10,675 bases of DNA, taken from positions 1-10,675 of the forward strand of contig CACXAK010000027.1 of NCBI GenBank assembly GCA_902765655.1. The letters are read 5' to 3'. The DNA comes from an uncultured bacterium (GTDB taxonomy: Bacteria > Cyanobacteriota > Vampirovibrionia > Gastranaerophilales > Gastranaerophilaceae). The notes beneath the pieces are model-generated. The model worked only from the letters and a program-made list of their open reading frames with translations, was not told the origin of the DNA and searched no databases. Shown piece by piece: positions 1-6,760 of this stretch (position 1 is its first letter; each line of letters begins with the position of its first letter). A program made the translations under genes and the position numbers.

Positions 1-484
1 AAGTATCCTGAACATCACGAGCAGGGTGATCTTTAGGGACATTCAACATATCAAAATTATAATATTCCGTTTCGACTTCCGGAGCGAACTGATCCTCCAC
101 CACACTAAAACCAAGCCCTCTGAATATTGAACAAATTTCTTCAGTTGTAGATGTCAATAAATGCGTGTGCCCTTTAGGGATAAATTGCCCCGGCATTGTA
201 ACATCAAGCCGTTCTTTTTGAAGCTTCTCGTTTAGTTCTTTTTCGTAGAACAATTTAAACTTATCCGCAATAGCATTTTCAAGCTTTTGAGTAATTTCAT
301 TTGCCAATGCCCCGACGACTTTTTTATCTTCAATAGAAAGATCTTTCAAGCCCTTTTTAATTTCATTAAATTCACCTTTACGGCTTAAATATTTATTTTT
401 AATTTCTTCTAAGTCCTTTACACTTACGGCTTTATCAATATCGGCCGCTGCATCTGAATAAATTTTTTCTAACTGTTCTTTCAT
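1..484 (-). CDS. pheS: Phenylalanine--tRNA ligase alpha subunit, N-terminal part (3' end outside window)
   Basis: The first 161 residues of the cytoplasmic enzyme subunit that, with PheT, charges tRNA-Phe with phenylalanine. Residues 1-90 are charged and helix-rich, matching the N-terminal coiled coil that contacts tRNA in this family. The catalytic core begins around GHTHLL (residues 105-110) and runs through FRGLGFSVVE (121-130), ETEYYNFDMLNVPKDHPARD (138-157) and VQDT, where the window ends; DHPARD-QDT is a hallmark of PheS. The ATG at 484-482 is preceded by AGAGGA at a good distance. It lies 14 nt after the hydrolase stop, as the last visible gene of the ruvB-kdsA-hydrolase-pheS series. 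pheT might follow outside the window. Translated by hand from the sequence; identification is secure, the C-terminus is not seen. Confidence 0.95.
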   Translation of the reverse strand, partial: MKEQLEKIYSDAAADIDKAVSVKDLEEIKNKYLSRKGEFNEIKKGLKDLSIEDKKVVGALANEITQKLENAIADKFKLFYEKELNEKLQKERLDVTMPGQFIPKGHTHLLTSTTEEICSIFRGLGFSVVEDQFAPEVETEYYNFDMLNVPKDHPARDVQDT

Positions 485-498
485 TTTTATTCCTCTGT

Positions 499-1125
499 TT
501 ATAAAATTTCATTATATTGTTTTTCGTATCCAATCGTGGTTTCAGGTCCGTGACCACAATATACGACTGTTTCATCAGGGAGTTTAAACAACTTTTCTTT
601 AACACTGTTTTGTATTTGTTCAAAACTGCCTCCGACAAAATCCGTTCTGCCTACACTTCTTTTAAATAATGTATCTCCGCTGAAAAGTTTTCCGTCATTT
701 GCCAGATAGCACATCCCGCCTTTTGTATGCCCCGGAGTTGAAATCGCAGTTAGTTCAATATCTCCGATTCCAAATGTATCACCATCTTTGACTATATTAT
801 TTACGCTTGTAACCTCCGGAATTTGGACTCCTCCAAGCATCATTGTCATTTGCGGAGCATAAGAAATTTGTTCTTTATCTTCTTGTGAAACATATATTTC
901 TGAGCCAAATTCTTCATGAAATCGGTTGCAGCCCAAAATATGGTCAAAATGCCCATGAGTTAAGAGTATTTTTTTTAAATTTACTCCGAGTTTTTTAATT
1001 TCATTGATATAATCATCATCAGGACTTGAGCAATCAATCAAAATTGCATCATTTGTTTCTTTATCAATAAGCAAATAATTATTAGCATCAATAGGGCCTT
1101 GCACAAAAGTCAGCATTTCAACCAT
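499..1125 (-). CDS. MBL-fold (glyoxalase II-like) metallo-hydrolase
   Basis: A 208-residue cytoplasmic metallo-beta-lactamase-fold protein of the small glyoxalase II/YcbL-like type. The binuclear metal site is complete: THGHFDH (H57, H59, D61, H62), STPGHT (H133), FSGDTLF (D151) and YCGHGPET (H192). Family members cleave thioesters such as S-lactoylglutathione or related small substrates. The real substrate here cannot be read from sequence, and the protein lacks the extra C-terminal glutathione-binding domain of classical GloB, so no gene symbol is given. The start ATG directly abuts the kdsA stop codon (TAAATG) with AAGAGG about 10 nt upstream, so translation is probably coupled. An in-frame ATG three codons later is a less likely start. 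Confidence 0.88.
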   Translation of the reverse strand: MVEMLTFVQGPIDANNYLLIDKETNDAILIDCSSPDDDYINEIKKLGVNLKKILLTHGHFDHILGCNRFHEEFGSEIYVSQEDKEQISYAPQMTMMLGGVQIPEVTSVNNIVKDGDTFGIGDIELTAISTPGHTKGGMCYLANDGKLFSGDTLFKRSVGRTDFVGGSFEQIQNSVKEKLFKLPDETVVYCGHGPETTIGYEKQYNEIL

Positions 1126-1977
1126 TTAATCAAGACCTCTTACAAGTTTAAATATTTTATTGCAAATCTCAAATAACTCTTTTGCATCTTTAAGAGCGAC
1201 CATATTAGCTCCGTCACAAAGGGCTTTATCCGGGTCAGGATGAATTTCGAAGAACAAAACATCGGCACCTGCTGCCATTGCGGATTTAGCAAGAGTCGGA
1301 ACGAATCTTCTGTCACCACCTGAGCTTGTACCGTTTGCTCCGGGAAGTTGGACACTGTGAGTCGCATCAAATACAACAGGATAGCCAAATTCTTTCATAA
1401 TCGGAATCCCACGGAAATCTACAACCAGATTGTTATAGCCAAATGTTGTTCCTCTGTCAGTTACCATAATGTTTTTATTACCCGAATCTTCAACTTTTTT
1501 AATCAATGATTTCATTTGTTCGGGAGCAAGAAACTGTCCTTTTTTGATATTGATTATTTTATTAGTTTTACCGGCAGCAACCAGCAAATCAGTTTGTCTG
1601 CACAAAAATGCGGGGATCTGAATAATATCGGCAACTTTTGCTACTTCAAATGCCTGATCCGGAGTATGAATATCCGTAACTATCGGTAAATCATATTTTT
1701 CTTTAACCTCTCTAAGCATTTCAAGTCCCTTTTTCATCCCCGGACCTCTGTATGAAGTCAAAGATGAACGGTTAGCTTTGTCAAAAGAGGATTTAAATAT
1801 AAAATTTATATCCAATTCCTTTGTAATTTCTTTTAATCCTTGTGCGGTTTCATTTAAAATTTCCTGACTTTCAATTGCACAAGGCCCTGCAAGGATAGTC
1901 AATTTATCCCCGCCAATTTCAAAATCCCTAAGTTTAATTCTCTCTGTACTCATACCAAAATTATAAGAAAAACGCAT
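1126..1977 (-). CDS. kdsA: 3-deoxy-D-manno-octulosonate 8-phosphate synthase (Kdo8P synthase), metal-dependent type
   Basis: Condenses phosphoenolpyruvate with arabinose 5-phosphate to Kdo8P, the committed step to Kdo for lipopolysaccharide, so it implies an outer membrane. This 283-residue TIM-barrel protein shows the family signatures LAGPCAIES (29-37), FKSSFDKANRSS (61-72), SYRGPG, IIQIPAFLCRQTDLL, KKGQFLAP, RGTTFGYNNLVVD and DATHSVQLPG. Predicted metal ligands are C33, H207, E244 and D255. A cysteine at 33 rather than the asparagine of E. coli KdsA (GGMNVLES) marks the metal-dependent class known from Aquifex. Neither the ATG at 1977 nor the in-frame ATG at 1953 (MSTERIKL) has a strong ribosome-binding site, so the true start may be 8 codons shorter. 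It lies 14 nt after ruvB and directly abuts the hydrolase gene. Confidence 0.96.
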   Translation of the reverse strand: MRFSYNFGMSTERIKLRDFEIGGDKLTILAGPCAIESQEILNETAQGLKEITKELDINFIFKSSFDKANRSSLTSYRGPGMKKGLEMLREVKEKYDLPIVTDIHTPDQAFEVAKVADIIQIPAFLCRQTDLLVAAGKTNKIINIKKGQFLAPEQMKSLIKKVEDSGNKNIMVTDRGTTFGYNNLVVDFRGIPIMKEFGYPVVFDATHSVQLPGANGTSSGGDRRFVPTLAKSAMAAGADVLFFEIHPDPDKALCDGANMVALKDAKELFEICNKIFKLVRGLD

Positions 1978-1991
1978 TAAAAATACAAGGA

Positions 1992-3062
1992 TTAAAACAA
2001 ACTCTGCTGATTAGAATTTACTGTTTTATATCCTAAATGTCTGTATGTTTCAGGGGTAACTTTACGGCCTCTTGGAGTTCGCTGCAAAAGTCCGCATTGT
2101 AGCAAATACGGTTCACAAACATCTTCTAATGTCCTTGAATCTTCTCCTATTGCAGCAGCAATTGTTTCAATTCCGACAGGCCCGCCGTCATATTTTTCAA
2201 TAATAAGTTTTAATAAATTTCTGTCTGTATTATCAAGTCCGAATTCATCAATTTCCAATATATCAAGAGATTTATTTGCAATATCTTCCGTAATTTTTCC
2301 GTCATTTTTTACTATGGCATAATCGCTTACACGTTTTATTAAGCGGTTAGCAATACGAGGAGTCCCGCGTGAGCGTTTTGCGATGGCATGCGCAGATTTT
2401 TCATCAATTTCAATATCAAGTAAACCTGCAGTGCGTTTTATAACTTTTGACAATTCTTCTTCGGTATAAAATTCAAGCCGGTGAACAATTCCAAATCTGT
2501 CTCTTAACGGGCTTGATAACTCTCCGGCTTTTGTTGTAGCCCCAATAAGCGTAAATTTCGGAAGAGGAATACGCAAAGTTTTTACGGTCTGAGATTTTCC
2601 CGTTGTCATATCAAGATAAAAATCTTCCATTGCGGGATATAAAATTTCTTCTGCAACCTTATTTAAGCGATGAATTTCATCTATGAACAGTATTTGATTT
2701 TCTTCCAAAGACATCAAAATTCCTATGATATCTCTCGGCCTTTCAAGTGCGGGCGCTGAAGTAATTTTAACTGGCACGTTCATTTCATTTGCGATAACAC
2801 CGGCAAGAGTCGTTTTCCCAAGCCCCGGAGGCCCGTAAAACAGCAAATGATCAAGTGCCTTTTCACGTTTTTTTGCTGCCTCTATTGTAATTTTTAAATG
2901 CTTCAATAAATTCGACTGACCGATATATGAATTAAAATCTGTCGGACGAATACTGTTTTCAAAAAAACGATCATTATCATTTTCATCAGGCTTTACAACA
3001 GGATTTTTCTTTTCCTGATGTTTTGTATTTAAAAAATCATTATCATCTGCAATTATACTCAA
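1992..3062 (-). CDS. ruvB: Holliday junction branch migration ATPase RuvB
   Basis: The hexameric AAA+ motor that, with RuvA, drives branch migration of Holliday junctions in recombination and repair. Numbered from the TTG start (356 residues) it has Walker A GPPGLGKTT (77-85), Walker B LFIDEIHR (125-132), sensor 1 GATT (174-177), the arginine-finger region LRDRFG (186-191) and a C-terminal winged helix ending in GLLQRTPRGRK-T-ETYRHLG. SAPALERPRD after Walker A is the wording I associate with cyanobacterial RuvB. The reading frame extends to a GTG at 3092, but AAGGGAG (3070-3076) sits correctly before the TTG at 3062-3060 and a promoter -10 overlaps the GTG region, so TTG is preferred. The N-terminal 25 or so residues are unusually acidic and polar. 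First gene of the leftward operon. Confidence 0.95.
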   Translation of the reverse strand: MSIIADDNDFLNTKHQEKKNPVVKPDENDNDRFFENSIRPTDFNSYIGQSNLLKHLKITIEAAKKREKALDHLLFYGPPGLGKTTLAGVIANEMNVPVKITSAPALERPRDIIGILMSLEENQILFIDEIHRLNKVAEEILYPAMEDFYLDMTTGKSQTVKTLRIPLPKFTLIGATTKAGELSSPLRDRFGIVHRLEFYTEEELSKVIKRTAGLLDIEIDEKSAHAIAKRSRGTPRIANRLIKRVSDYAIVKNDGKITEDIANKSLDILEIDEFGLDNTDRNLLKLIIEKYDGGPVGIETIAAAIGEDSRTLEDVCEPYLLQCGLLQRTPRGRKVTPETYRHLGYKTVNSNQQSLF

Positions 3063-3069
3063 GATATTA

Positions 3070-3076
3070 CTCCCTT
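3070..3076 (-). promoter_or_regulatory. Ribosome binding site deciding the ruvB TTG start
   Basis: AAGGGAG on the minus strand, 7 nt before the TTG codon at 3062-3060. No comparable site precedes the upstream in-frame GTG at 3092. This favours a 356-residue RuvB over the 366-residue version. Confidence 0.65.
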
Positions 3077-3082
3077 GAAAGA

Positions 3083-3111
3083 ATAATAGCACAAGTTTAT
3101 TGATACATCAA
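3083..3111 (-). promoter_or_regulatory. Candidate sigma70-type promoter for the ruvB-kdsA-pheS operon
   Basis: On the minus strand TTGATG (3111-3106), a 17-nt spacer, then TATTAT (3088-3083). Transcription would begin near 3076, right at the ribosome-binding site of the TTG start, giving a very short leader. Consensus-based call only. Confidence 0.5.
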
Positions 3112-3112
3112 A

Positions 3113-3147
3113 TTGACAAAAATCAAAAAATCATATAAATTTATAAT
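3113..3147 (+). promoter_or_regulatory. Candidate promoter for the TM2-domain gene
   Basis: Perfect -35 TTGACA (3113-3118), with TAAATT (3136-3141) at a 17-nt spacing. A perfect TATAAT (3142-3147) lies just downstream but at 23 nt. The exact -10 is therefore uncertain, but the region is promoter-like and lies back to back with the ruvB promoter. Confidence 0.5.
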
Positions 3148-3164
3148 GATAATTGGAGGTAAAT

Positions 3165-3422
3165 ATGGAAGAAAAACAATTTAACACGGAATGGTTGGCA
3201 ACATTTTTATTTTGCTTATTTTTAGGAACTTTTGGTGCTCACCGTTTTTGGACAGGTAAAAAAGGTTCAGGCTGGGCTATGCTTTTAATTACGGTACTTA
3301 CAGGATGGATGTTTGGTCTTGGATTTTTTATTACAGGTATTTGGGCATTGGTTGATTTAATTTTAATCGCATGTGCAAAATTCCCCGGCAAAGACGGTCA
3401 ACCAATTCCTTGGATGATTTAA
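3165..3422 (+). CDS. Small TM2-domain membrane protein
   Basis: An 85-residue inner-membrane protein of the TM2 family. It has two hydrophobic segments, roughly residues 10-28 and 38-70. The second region may be one long helix or a helix pair, interrupted by glycines and TGW. The family motif is visible: LFLGTFGAHRFWTGKKGSGW (18-37), with the conserved G-AHRF--G turn between helices and an acidic residue in the last helix (ALVDLILI, D64). TM2 proteins occur widely in bacteria, often next to unrelated genes, and their molecular role is not established. The ATG at 3165 has GGAGGT (3155-3160) just upstream; the in-frame TTG at 3153 overlaps that site and is rejected. It stands alone between divergent ruvB and convergent rpsI. 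Confidence 0.88.
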   Translation: MEEKQFNTEWLATFLFCLFLGTFGAHRFWTGKKGSGWAMLLITVLTGWMFGLGFFITGIWALVDLILIACAKFPGKDGQPIPWMI

Positions 3423-3433
3423 AAAATTATCAA

Positions 3434-3466
3434 AAAAAGAACCGACTTTGAAAGTCGGTTCTTTTT
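3434..3466. terminator. Bidirectional Rho-independent terminator
   Basis: A perfect inverted repeat with 16-nt arms (3434-3449 and 3451-3466), core AAGAACCGACTTT / AAAGTCGGTTCTT. A run of A on the left and T on the right gives a U-tract in either transcript. It sits between the TM2 gene stop (3422) and the rpsI stop (3474), so it can end both convergent transcription units. Confidence 0.93.
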
Positions 3467-3473
3467 GTATTGA

Positions 3474-3872
3474 TTAACGTTTTGAGAATTGGAATCTCTT
3501 ACGAGCTCTTTTTCTACCGTATTTCTTACGTTCTTTAACTCTCGGATCTCTTGTTAACAATCCTTCAACTTTAAGAACGTTTCTGAATTCTTCATTTGCT
3601 TTAACCAAAGCTCTTGAAATACCGTGTTTAATAGCTCCGCATTGAGCTACAACACCACCGCCGACTGCCTTAACTCTTACATCATATCTGTCCTGAGTTT
3701 CAGTCAAAACTAACGGTCTGTAAACTAACATTTCGATAGCCGGTCTGTTGCCAATGTAATTTTTCAATGTTTTGCCGTTTACAAAGATTCTGCCTGAACC
3801 TTTCACCAATTTAACAACAGCGATGGAGGTCTTTCTTCTGCCTGTAGCCATTATAATATCTTTATCTGCCAT
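3474..3872 (-). CDS. rpsI: 30S ribosomal protein S9
   Basis: A 132-residue small-subunit head protein whose C-terminal tail reaches the P-site tRNA. Signatures are ATGRRKTSIA (8-17), the central VRVKAVGGGVVAQCGAIKHG and the basic C-terminus GRKRARKRFQFSKR ending in the invariant SKR. The start ATG overlaps the rplM stop by one base (TAATG), and the ribosome-binding site GGAGG lies inside the last rplM codons, so the L13-S9 pair is translationally coupled. An internal ATG at codon 8 would fit the usual shorter N-terminus but lacks as good a site. Last gene of the ribosomal cluster, followed by the bidirectional terminator. Confidence 0.98.
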   Translation of the reverse strand: MADKDIIMATGRRKTSIAVVKLVKGSGRIFVNGKTLKNYIGNRPAIEMLVYRPLVLTETQDRYDVRVKAVGGGVVAQCGAIKHGISRALVKANEEFRNVLKVEGLLTRDPRVKERKKYGRKRARKRFQFSKR

Positions 3873-4309
3873 TATTTAGCCTCCTTTTCAAGTACAATTG
3901 GTTTTTGAGCAGCATGTGGATGTTCAGAACCAACGTAAACTTTTAATTTGTTGAATTGTTCAGCACCCAAAGTATTGTGTTGCAACATACCGCGAACAGC
4001 ATGTTCAATAACAATTCTCGGGTCTTTTTCCATAACTTCTTTGAAAGAAGCTGTTTTTAAACCACCCGGATAACCTGTGTGATGTAAATAAATTTTATCA
4101 GTTTCCTTTTTACCTGAAACTACAACTTTGTCAGCATTGATAACGATAACGAAATCACCTGTATCAACGTTTGGAGTGTATTCAGGTTTATTTTTACCTC
4201 TCAAAATATCAGCAACACGAACTGCAAGACGACCTAAAATTTCGCCTTCAGCGTCGATTACATACCATTTCCTTTCTACTTCAAGAGGTTTTGCTGAATA
4301 TGTTTTCAT
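3872..4309 (-). CDS. rplM: 50S ribosomal protein L13
   Basis: A 145-residue early-assembly protein of the large subunit, of ordinary family length. Recognised by RKWYVIDAEGEILGRLA, TPNVDTGDFVIVINADKV, KIYLHHTGYPGGLK, RIVIEHAVRGMLQHNTLG and VYVGSEHPHAAQKP. The ATG at 4309 has GGAG about 10 nt upstream. It lies 22 nt after truA and overlaps rpsI by one base, the conserved L13-S9 arrangement. Confidence 0.98.
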   Translation of the reverse strand: MKTYSAKPLEVERKWYVIDAEGEILGRLAVRVADILRGKNKPEYTPNVDTGDFVIVINADKVVVSGKKETDKIYLHHTGYPGGLKTASFKEVMEKDPRIVIEHAVRGMLQHNTLGAEQFNKLKVYVGSEHPHAAQKPIVLEKEAK

Positions 4310-4331
4310 ATTGCATTTTCTCCATTATTTT

Positions 4332-5117
4332 CTAGTAAGTTACTTCAATTAATGTCAATCCGTATGGACTAACAGTCTGCCCCGCCTTGCGACGGTCGCA
4401 TGCTTCTAAAACTTCAAGCATGTGCTCGGGTTTTAGATTATGTCCTTCTATTTCTAAAAGGGTACCGACAATTGTTCTTACCATATTGTATAAAAACCTG
4501 TTTCCCACAATATCAATAATCACTCTGTCGCCAAGTTTTTGAACTTTAGCGCTTTCTATAAAACAAACTTTGCTTGGGTTTAGCGTTCCGGAGCTTTTAA
4601 AACTTGAAAAATCGTGTTCTCCCAGCAGATAATTTAAAGATTTCTGCATCCTTTCTTCATCTGTCTGAAACTTCACTCTCATTAAATCACCGTCAAAAGC
4701 ATTTTTACATCTCCGATTTATAAATTCAAATCTGTAATGACGCCTTTTAGCGCTTTTTTGAGCATGAAAACGATTGTCCACCTGCCTTAAATCACTGACT
4801 GAAATATCATCAGGAAGAATTTCATTTAATTGATAGACAAATTTTGAAGCAACAATATCCTTGTCAGTATCAAAATGAACAACTTGCCCTAACGAGTTTA
4901 CACCTTTGTCAGTTCTTCCGGAAAAGACTGTTTTAAACTGTCGGTTTATATTTTCGGTATCACCGAATATCAATGTACTAATTGCTTTTTCAAGTTCACC
5001 CTGTATAGTTGGTTCAATTTCTGCACCTTTGGGGTTTTCCTTACATTTACCCCTAAACTGAATTTGGCTTCCTGCATAATTTTTGCCAATATACTGAACT
5101 TTTAAAGCATATCGCAT
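4332..5117 (-). CDS. truA: tRNA pseudouridine(38-40) synthase TruA
   Basis: Converts uridines 38-40 in the tRNA anticodon stem to pseudouridine. The 261-residue protein has the catalytic aspartate D70 in FSGRTDKGVNSLGQV, followed by YQLNEILPDDISV, RFHAQKSAKRRHYRFEF, LGEHDFSSFKSSG and RFLYNMVRTIVGTLLEI. Compared with typical TruA, where an early GWQ-Q motif runs almost directly into TIQGE, there is an insertion at about residues 22-36, rich in Lys, Glu, Gly and Pro. The gap to the upstream rplQ stop is 7 nt and no clear ribosome-binding site is visible (only GGTG), so translation may depend on coupling to rplQ. The rplQ-truA-rplM-rpsI order is widely conserved. Confidence 0.96.
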   Translation of the reverse strand: MRYALKVQYIGKNYAGSQIQFRGKCKENPKGAEIEPTIQGELEKAISTLIFGDTENINRQFKTVFSGRTDKGVNSLGQVVHFDTDKDIVASKFVYQLNEILPDDISVSDLRQVDNRFHAQKSAKRRHYRFEFINRRCKNAFDGDLMRVKFQTDEERMQKSLNYLLGEHDFSSFKSSGTLNPSKVCFIESAKVQKLGDRVIIDIVGNRFLYNMVRTIVGTLLEIEGHNLKPEHMLEVLEACDRRKAGQTVSPYGLTLIEVTY

Positions 5118-5124
5118 TCTGCTA

Positions 5125-5574
5125 TTACACCAATTGAATCAGTGCCATTTCAGAAGCATCACCACGTCTTGGTGGTAAGTGGTAAATTCTTGTGTATCCG
5201 CCTTTTTGTTCAGCGTATTTTTTACCGATGACTACAAATAACTTTCTCAAAACAGTTTGAGGAGTTTTCTTTACTTCATCGGTGAATTTACCGTCAGCAG
5301 GAACTTCAACGTATGCTTTTTTCTTAACATCATATGCCATGAAGTCACCTGTTTCTTTGTTATAGATGTACTTTGCAGCGTTACGAATCGAATTCAAATC
5401 GCCTTTTTTAGCCAAAGTGATAATTTTTTCCGCATATGGTTTTAATGCTTTCGCACGAGCCAATGTAGTTGTAATTTCACCATGAACAAATAGTTCGGTA
5501 GCTAATGAACGCAACAAAGCTTTTCTTTGATCTTGCGCTTTACCTAGCGTATTTTTCTTAGTTTGGTGTCTCAT
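5125..5574 (-). CDS. rplQ: 50S ribosomal protein L17 with an internal insertion
   Basis: A large-subunit protein near the exit tunnel. At 149 residues it is longer than the usual 115-130. N-terminal signatures are MRHQTKKNTLGKAQDQRKAL and TTTLARAKALKPYAEKIITL; the C-terminus has GGYTRIYHLPPRRGDASEMA and ends IQLV. Between them, about residues 71-106 (from NKETGDFMAYDV to VKKTPQ) form an extra segment where common L17 proteins pass directly from the helix after LAKKGD to VLRKLF. AAAGGGA precedes the ATG at 5574. The 147-nt spacer to upstream rpoA holds an octamer-repeat element. Confidence 0.97.
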   Translation of the reverse strand: MRHQTKKNTLGKAQDQRKALLRSLATELFVHGEITTTLARAKALKPYAEKIITLAKKGDLNSIRNAAKYIYNKETGDFMAYDVKKKAYVEVPADGKFTDEVKKTPQTVLRKLFVVIGKKYAEQKGGYTRIYHLPPRRGDASEMALIQLV

Positions 5575-5600
5575 TGTTTTTTCCCTTTATATTACTTTAA

Positions 5601-5718
5601 GTTACTAAGTTACTAAGTTATTACTAAGGCCCTAAGTTCGTTAACATTTTGTCCTTTTGCTTGACACCAACTACACTCTTTAAATTCTTAGTGTCTTAGT
5701 GCCTTACTGCCTTAGTAT
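5601..5718. repeat. Octamer-periodic inverted repeat element, copy A (rpoA-rplQ spacer)
   Basis: Left arm: GTTACTAA (5601-5608), GTTACTAA (5609-5616), GTTATTACTAA (5617-5627, 3 extra bases), GGCCCTAA (5628-5635). After a roughly 50-nt non-repetitive centre comes the right arm in opposite orientation: CTTAGTGT, CTTAGTGC, CTTACTGC, CTTAGTAT (5687-5718). Invariant CTAA-G / C-TTAG cores alternate with variable dinucleotides on an 8-bp period, so each transcript can fold back imperfectly. A second copy is at 7441-7528. No coding content is supported. I do not recognise the family by name. Confidence 0.85.
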
Positions 5719-5721
5719 CTT

Positions 5722-6693
5722 TTATCCGATTAAATCTTCTTCTTCGACAGGATTTGGAGCCAAATCAAGACCGAAGTGATGTAATCTTTCAATTACTTCG
5801 TCTGAAGATTTTTTACCGAAGTTTTTGATATTTAATAAATCATGTTCTGATTTTTTCAAAAGTTCGGACATTGAATTGATACTTGCACGTTTCAAGCAAT
5901 TGTATGCTCTGACTGAAAGTTCCAATTCTTCTATTGTCATTTTTGGTTCATCTTCAACAACTTCAACTTCTTCTTCCATTACAGGGATTGAAGCAACCGC
6001 AGGTTGTCCTGTGATTGAGGCGATTTGCATGAAGTGTTCAATAAGAAGATTTGCTGCCTGGCTCAATGCATTTTGAACATCAACTGAACCGTTTGACCAA
6101 ATTTCAAGAGTCAATTTATCATAGTCTAATGAATCGCCTACACGAGTGCTTTCTACGTTATAACTAACTCTTTTGATTGGCATAAATGTTGCATCAATTG
6201 GTAATACGTCGATTGAATCACCTTTAACATCTCTTGGTACGTCATGAGCAACATAACCTTTACCTGATTCAACAATTACATCTGCGTGGAATGAACCGCC
6301 ATCTGCAACTGTACAAATCAACCAGTCAGGGTTAACAACCTTTACTCCTGAAGGCAATTGAATATCGCTTGCCAATACAGGACCAGGTTTGTCAACATCT
6401 ATTCTCAAGTGTTGAGCTTCTTTGGAATCTGTTTTTACAACTAATCCTTTTAGGTTCAAAATAACGTCAATTACATCTTCCAATACACCCGGAATTGCAG
6501 TGTATTCGTGAGTAATACTTTCGATTCTGGTACTTGTTACGGCTGTACCTTCTAAACTTGATAACAATACACGTCTTAAAGCGTTACCAATAGTAGTACC
6601 AAAGCCCCTTTCCAATGGCTCAATCACGAATTTACCGTATTGTGAACCGTCTGAATTTGTTGCTGTATCAACACATTTAATTTTTAATTCCAT
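5722..6693 (-). CDS. rpoA: DNA-directed RNA polymerase subunit alpha
   Basis: The 323-residue dimerising scaffold subunit of RNA polymerase. The N-terminal domain (about 1-230) shows FVIEPLERGFGTTIGNALRR (23-42), VLLSSLEGTAVTSTRIE, HEYTAIPGVLEDV and YDKLTLEIWSNGS. A short acidic linker (about 238-250, EEEVEVVEDEP) leads to the C-terminal DNA- and activator-binding domain with LSVRAYNCLKRASINSM (259-275) and LLNIKNFGKKSSDEV. In LSVRAYNCLK the arginine and asparagine that contact UP-element DNA are kept; AYN instead of SAN is a form I associate with cyanobacteria. GGAG lies about 9 nt before the ATG. The 67-nt spacer to rpsD shows only a weak 6-bp hairpin. Confidence 0.98.
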   Translation of the reverse strand: MELKIKCVDTATNSDGSQYGKFVIEPLERGFGTTIGNALRRVLLSSLEGTAVTSTRIESITHEYTAIPGVLEDVIDVILNLKGLVVKTDSKEAQHLRIDVDKPGPVLASDIQLPSGVKVVNPDWLICTVADGGSFHADVIVESGKGYVAHDVPRDVKGDSIDVLPIDATFMPIKRVSYNVESTRVGDSLDYDKLTLEIWSNGSVDVQNALSQAANLLIEHFMQIASITGQPAVASIPVMEEEVEVVEDEPKMTIEELELSVRAYNCLKRASINSMSELLKKSEHDLLNIKNFGKKSSDEVIERLHHFGLDLAPNPVEEEDLIG

Positions 6694-6760
6694 TATTTTA
6701 ATCTCCTAGTTTTAATCTACTACGTGTTTTGTAAGTCTTTTACTTACTTTTAGCTATTTA

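Noticed and set aside
435..638. Minus-strand 67-codon frame spanning the pheS start and the hydrolase end
   Set aside because: Overlaps both genes in another frame; its composition is that of a shadow frame.
3062..3092. GTG-initiated extension of RuvB by 10 residues
   Set aside because: No ribosome-binding site before the GTG; the site AAGGGAG lies inside the extension and a promoter -10 overlaps it.
4128..4352. Plus-strand open frame of 74 codons across rplM
   Set aside because: Lies antisense inside the clear rplM gene, has no ribosome-binding site and resembles no family.
5825..6076. Plus-strand open frame of 83 codons across rpoA
   Set aside because: Serine-rich antisense shadow of the rpoA linker and C-terminal domain codons.
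6731..6747. Hairpin GTAAGT-CTTTT-ACTTAC between rpsD and rpoA
   Set aside because: Only 6 bp, AT-rich and with no U-tract on the coding strand; likely chance in an AT-rich spacer.
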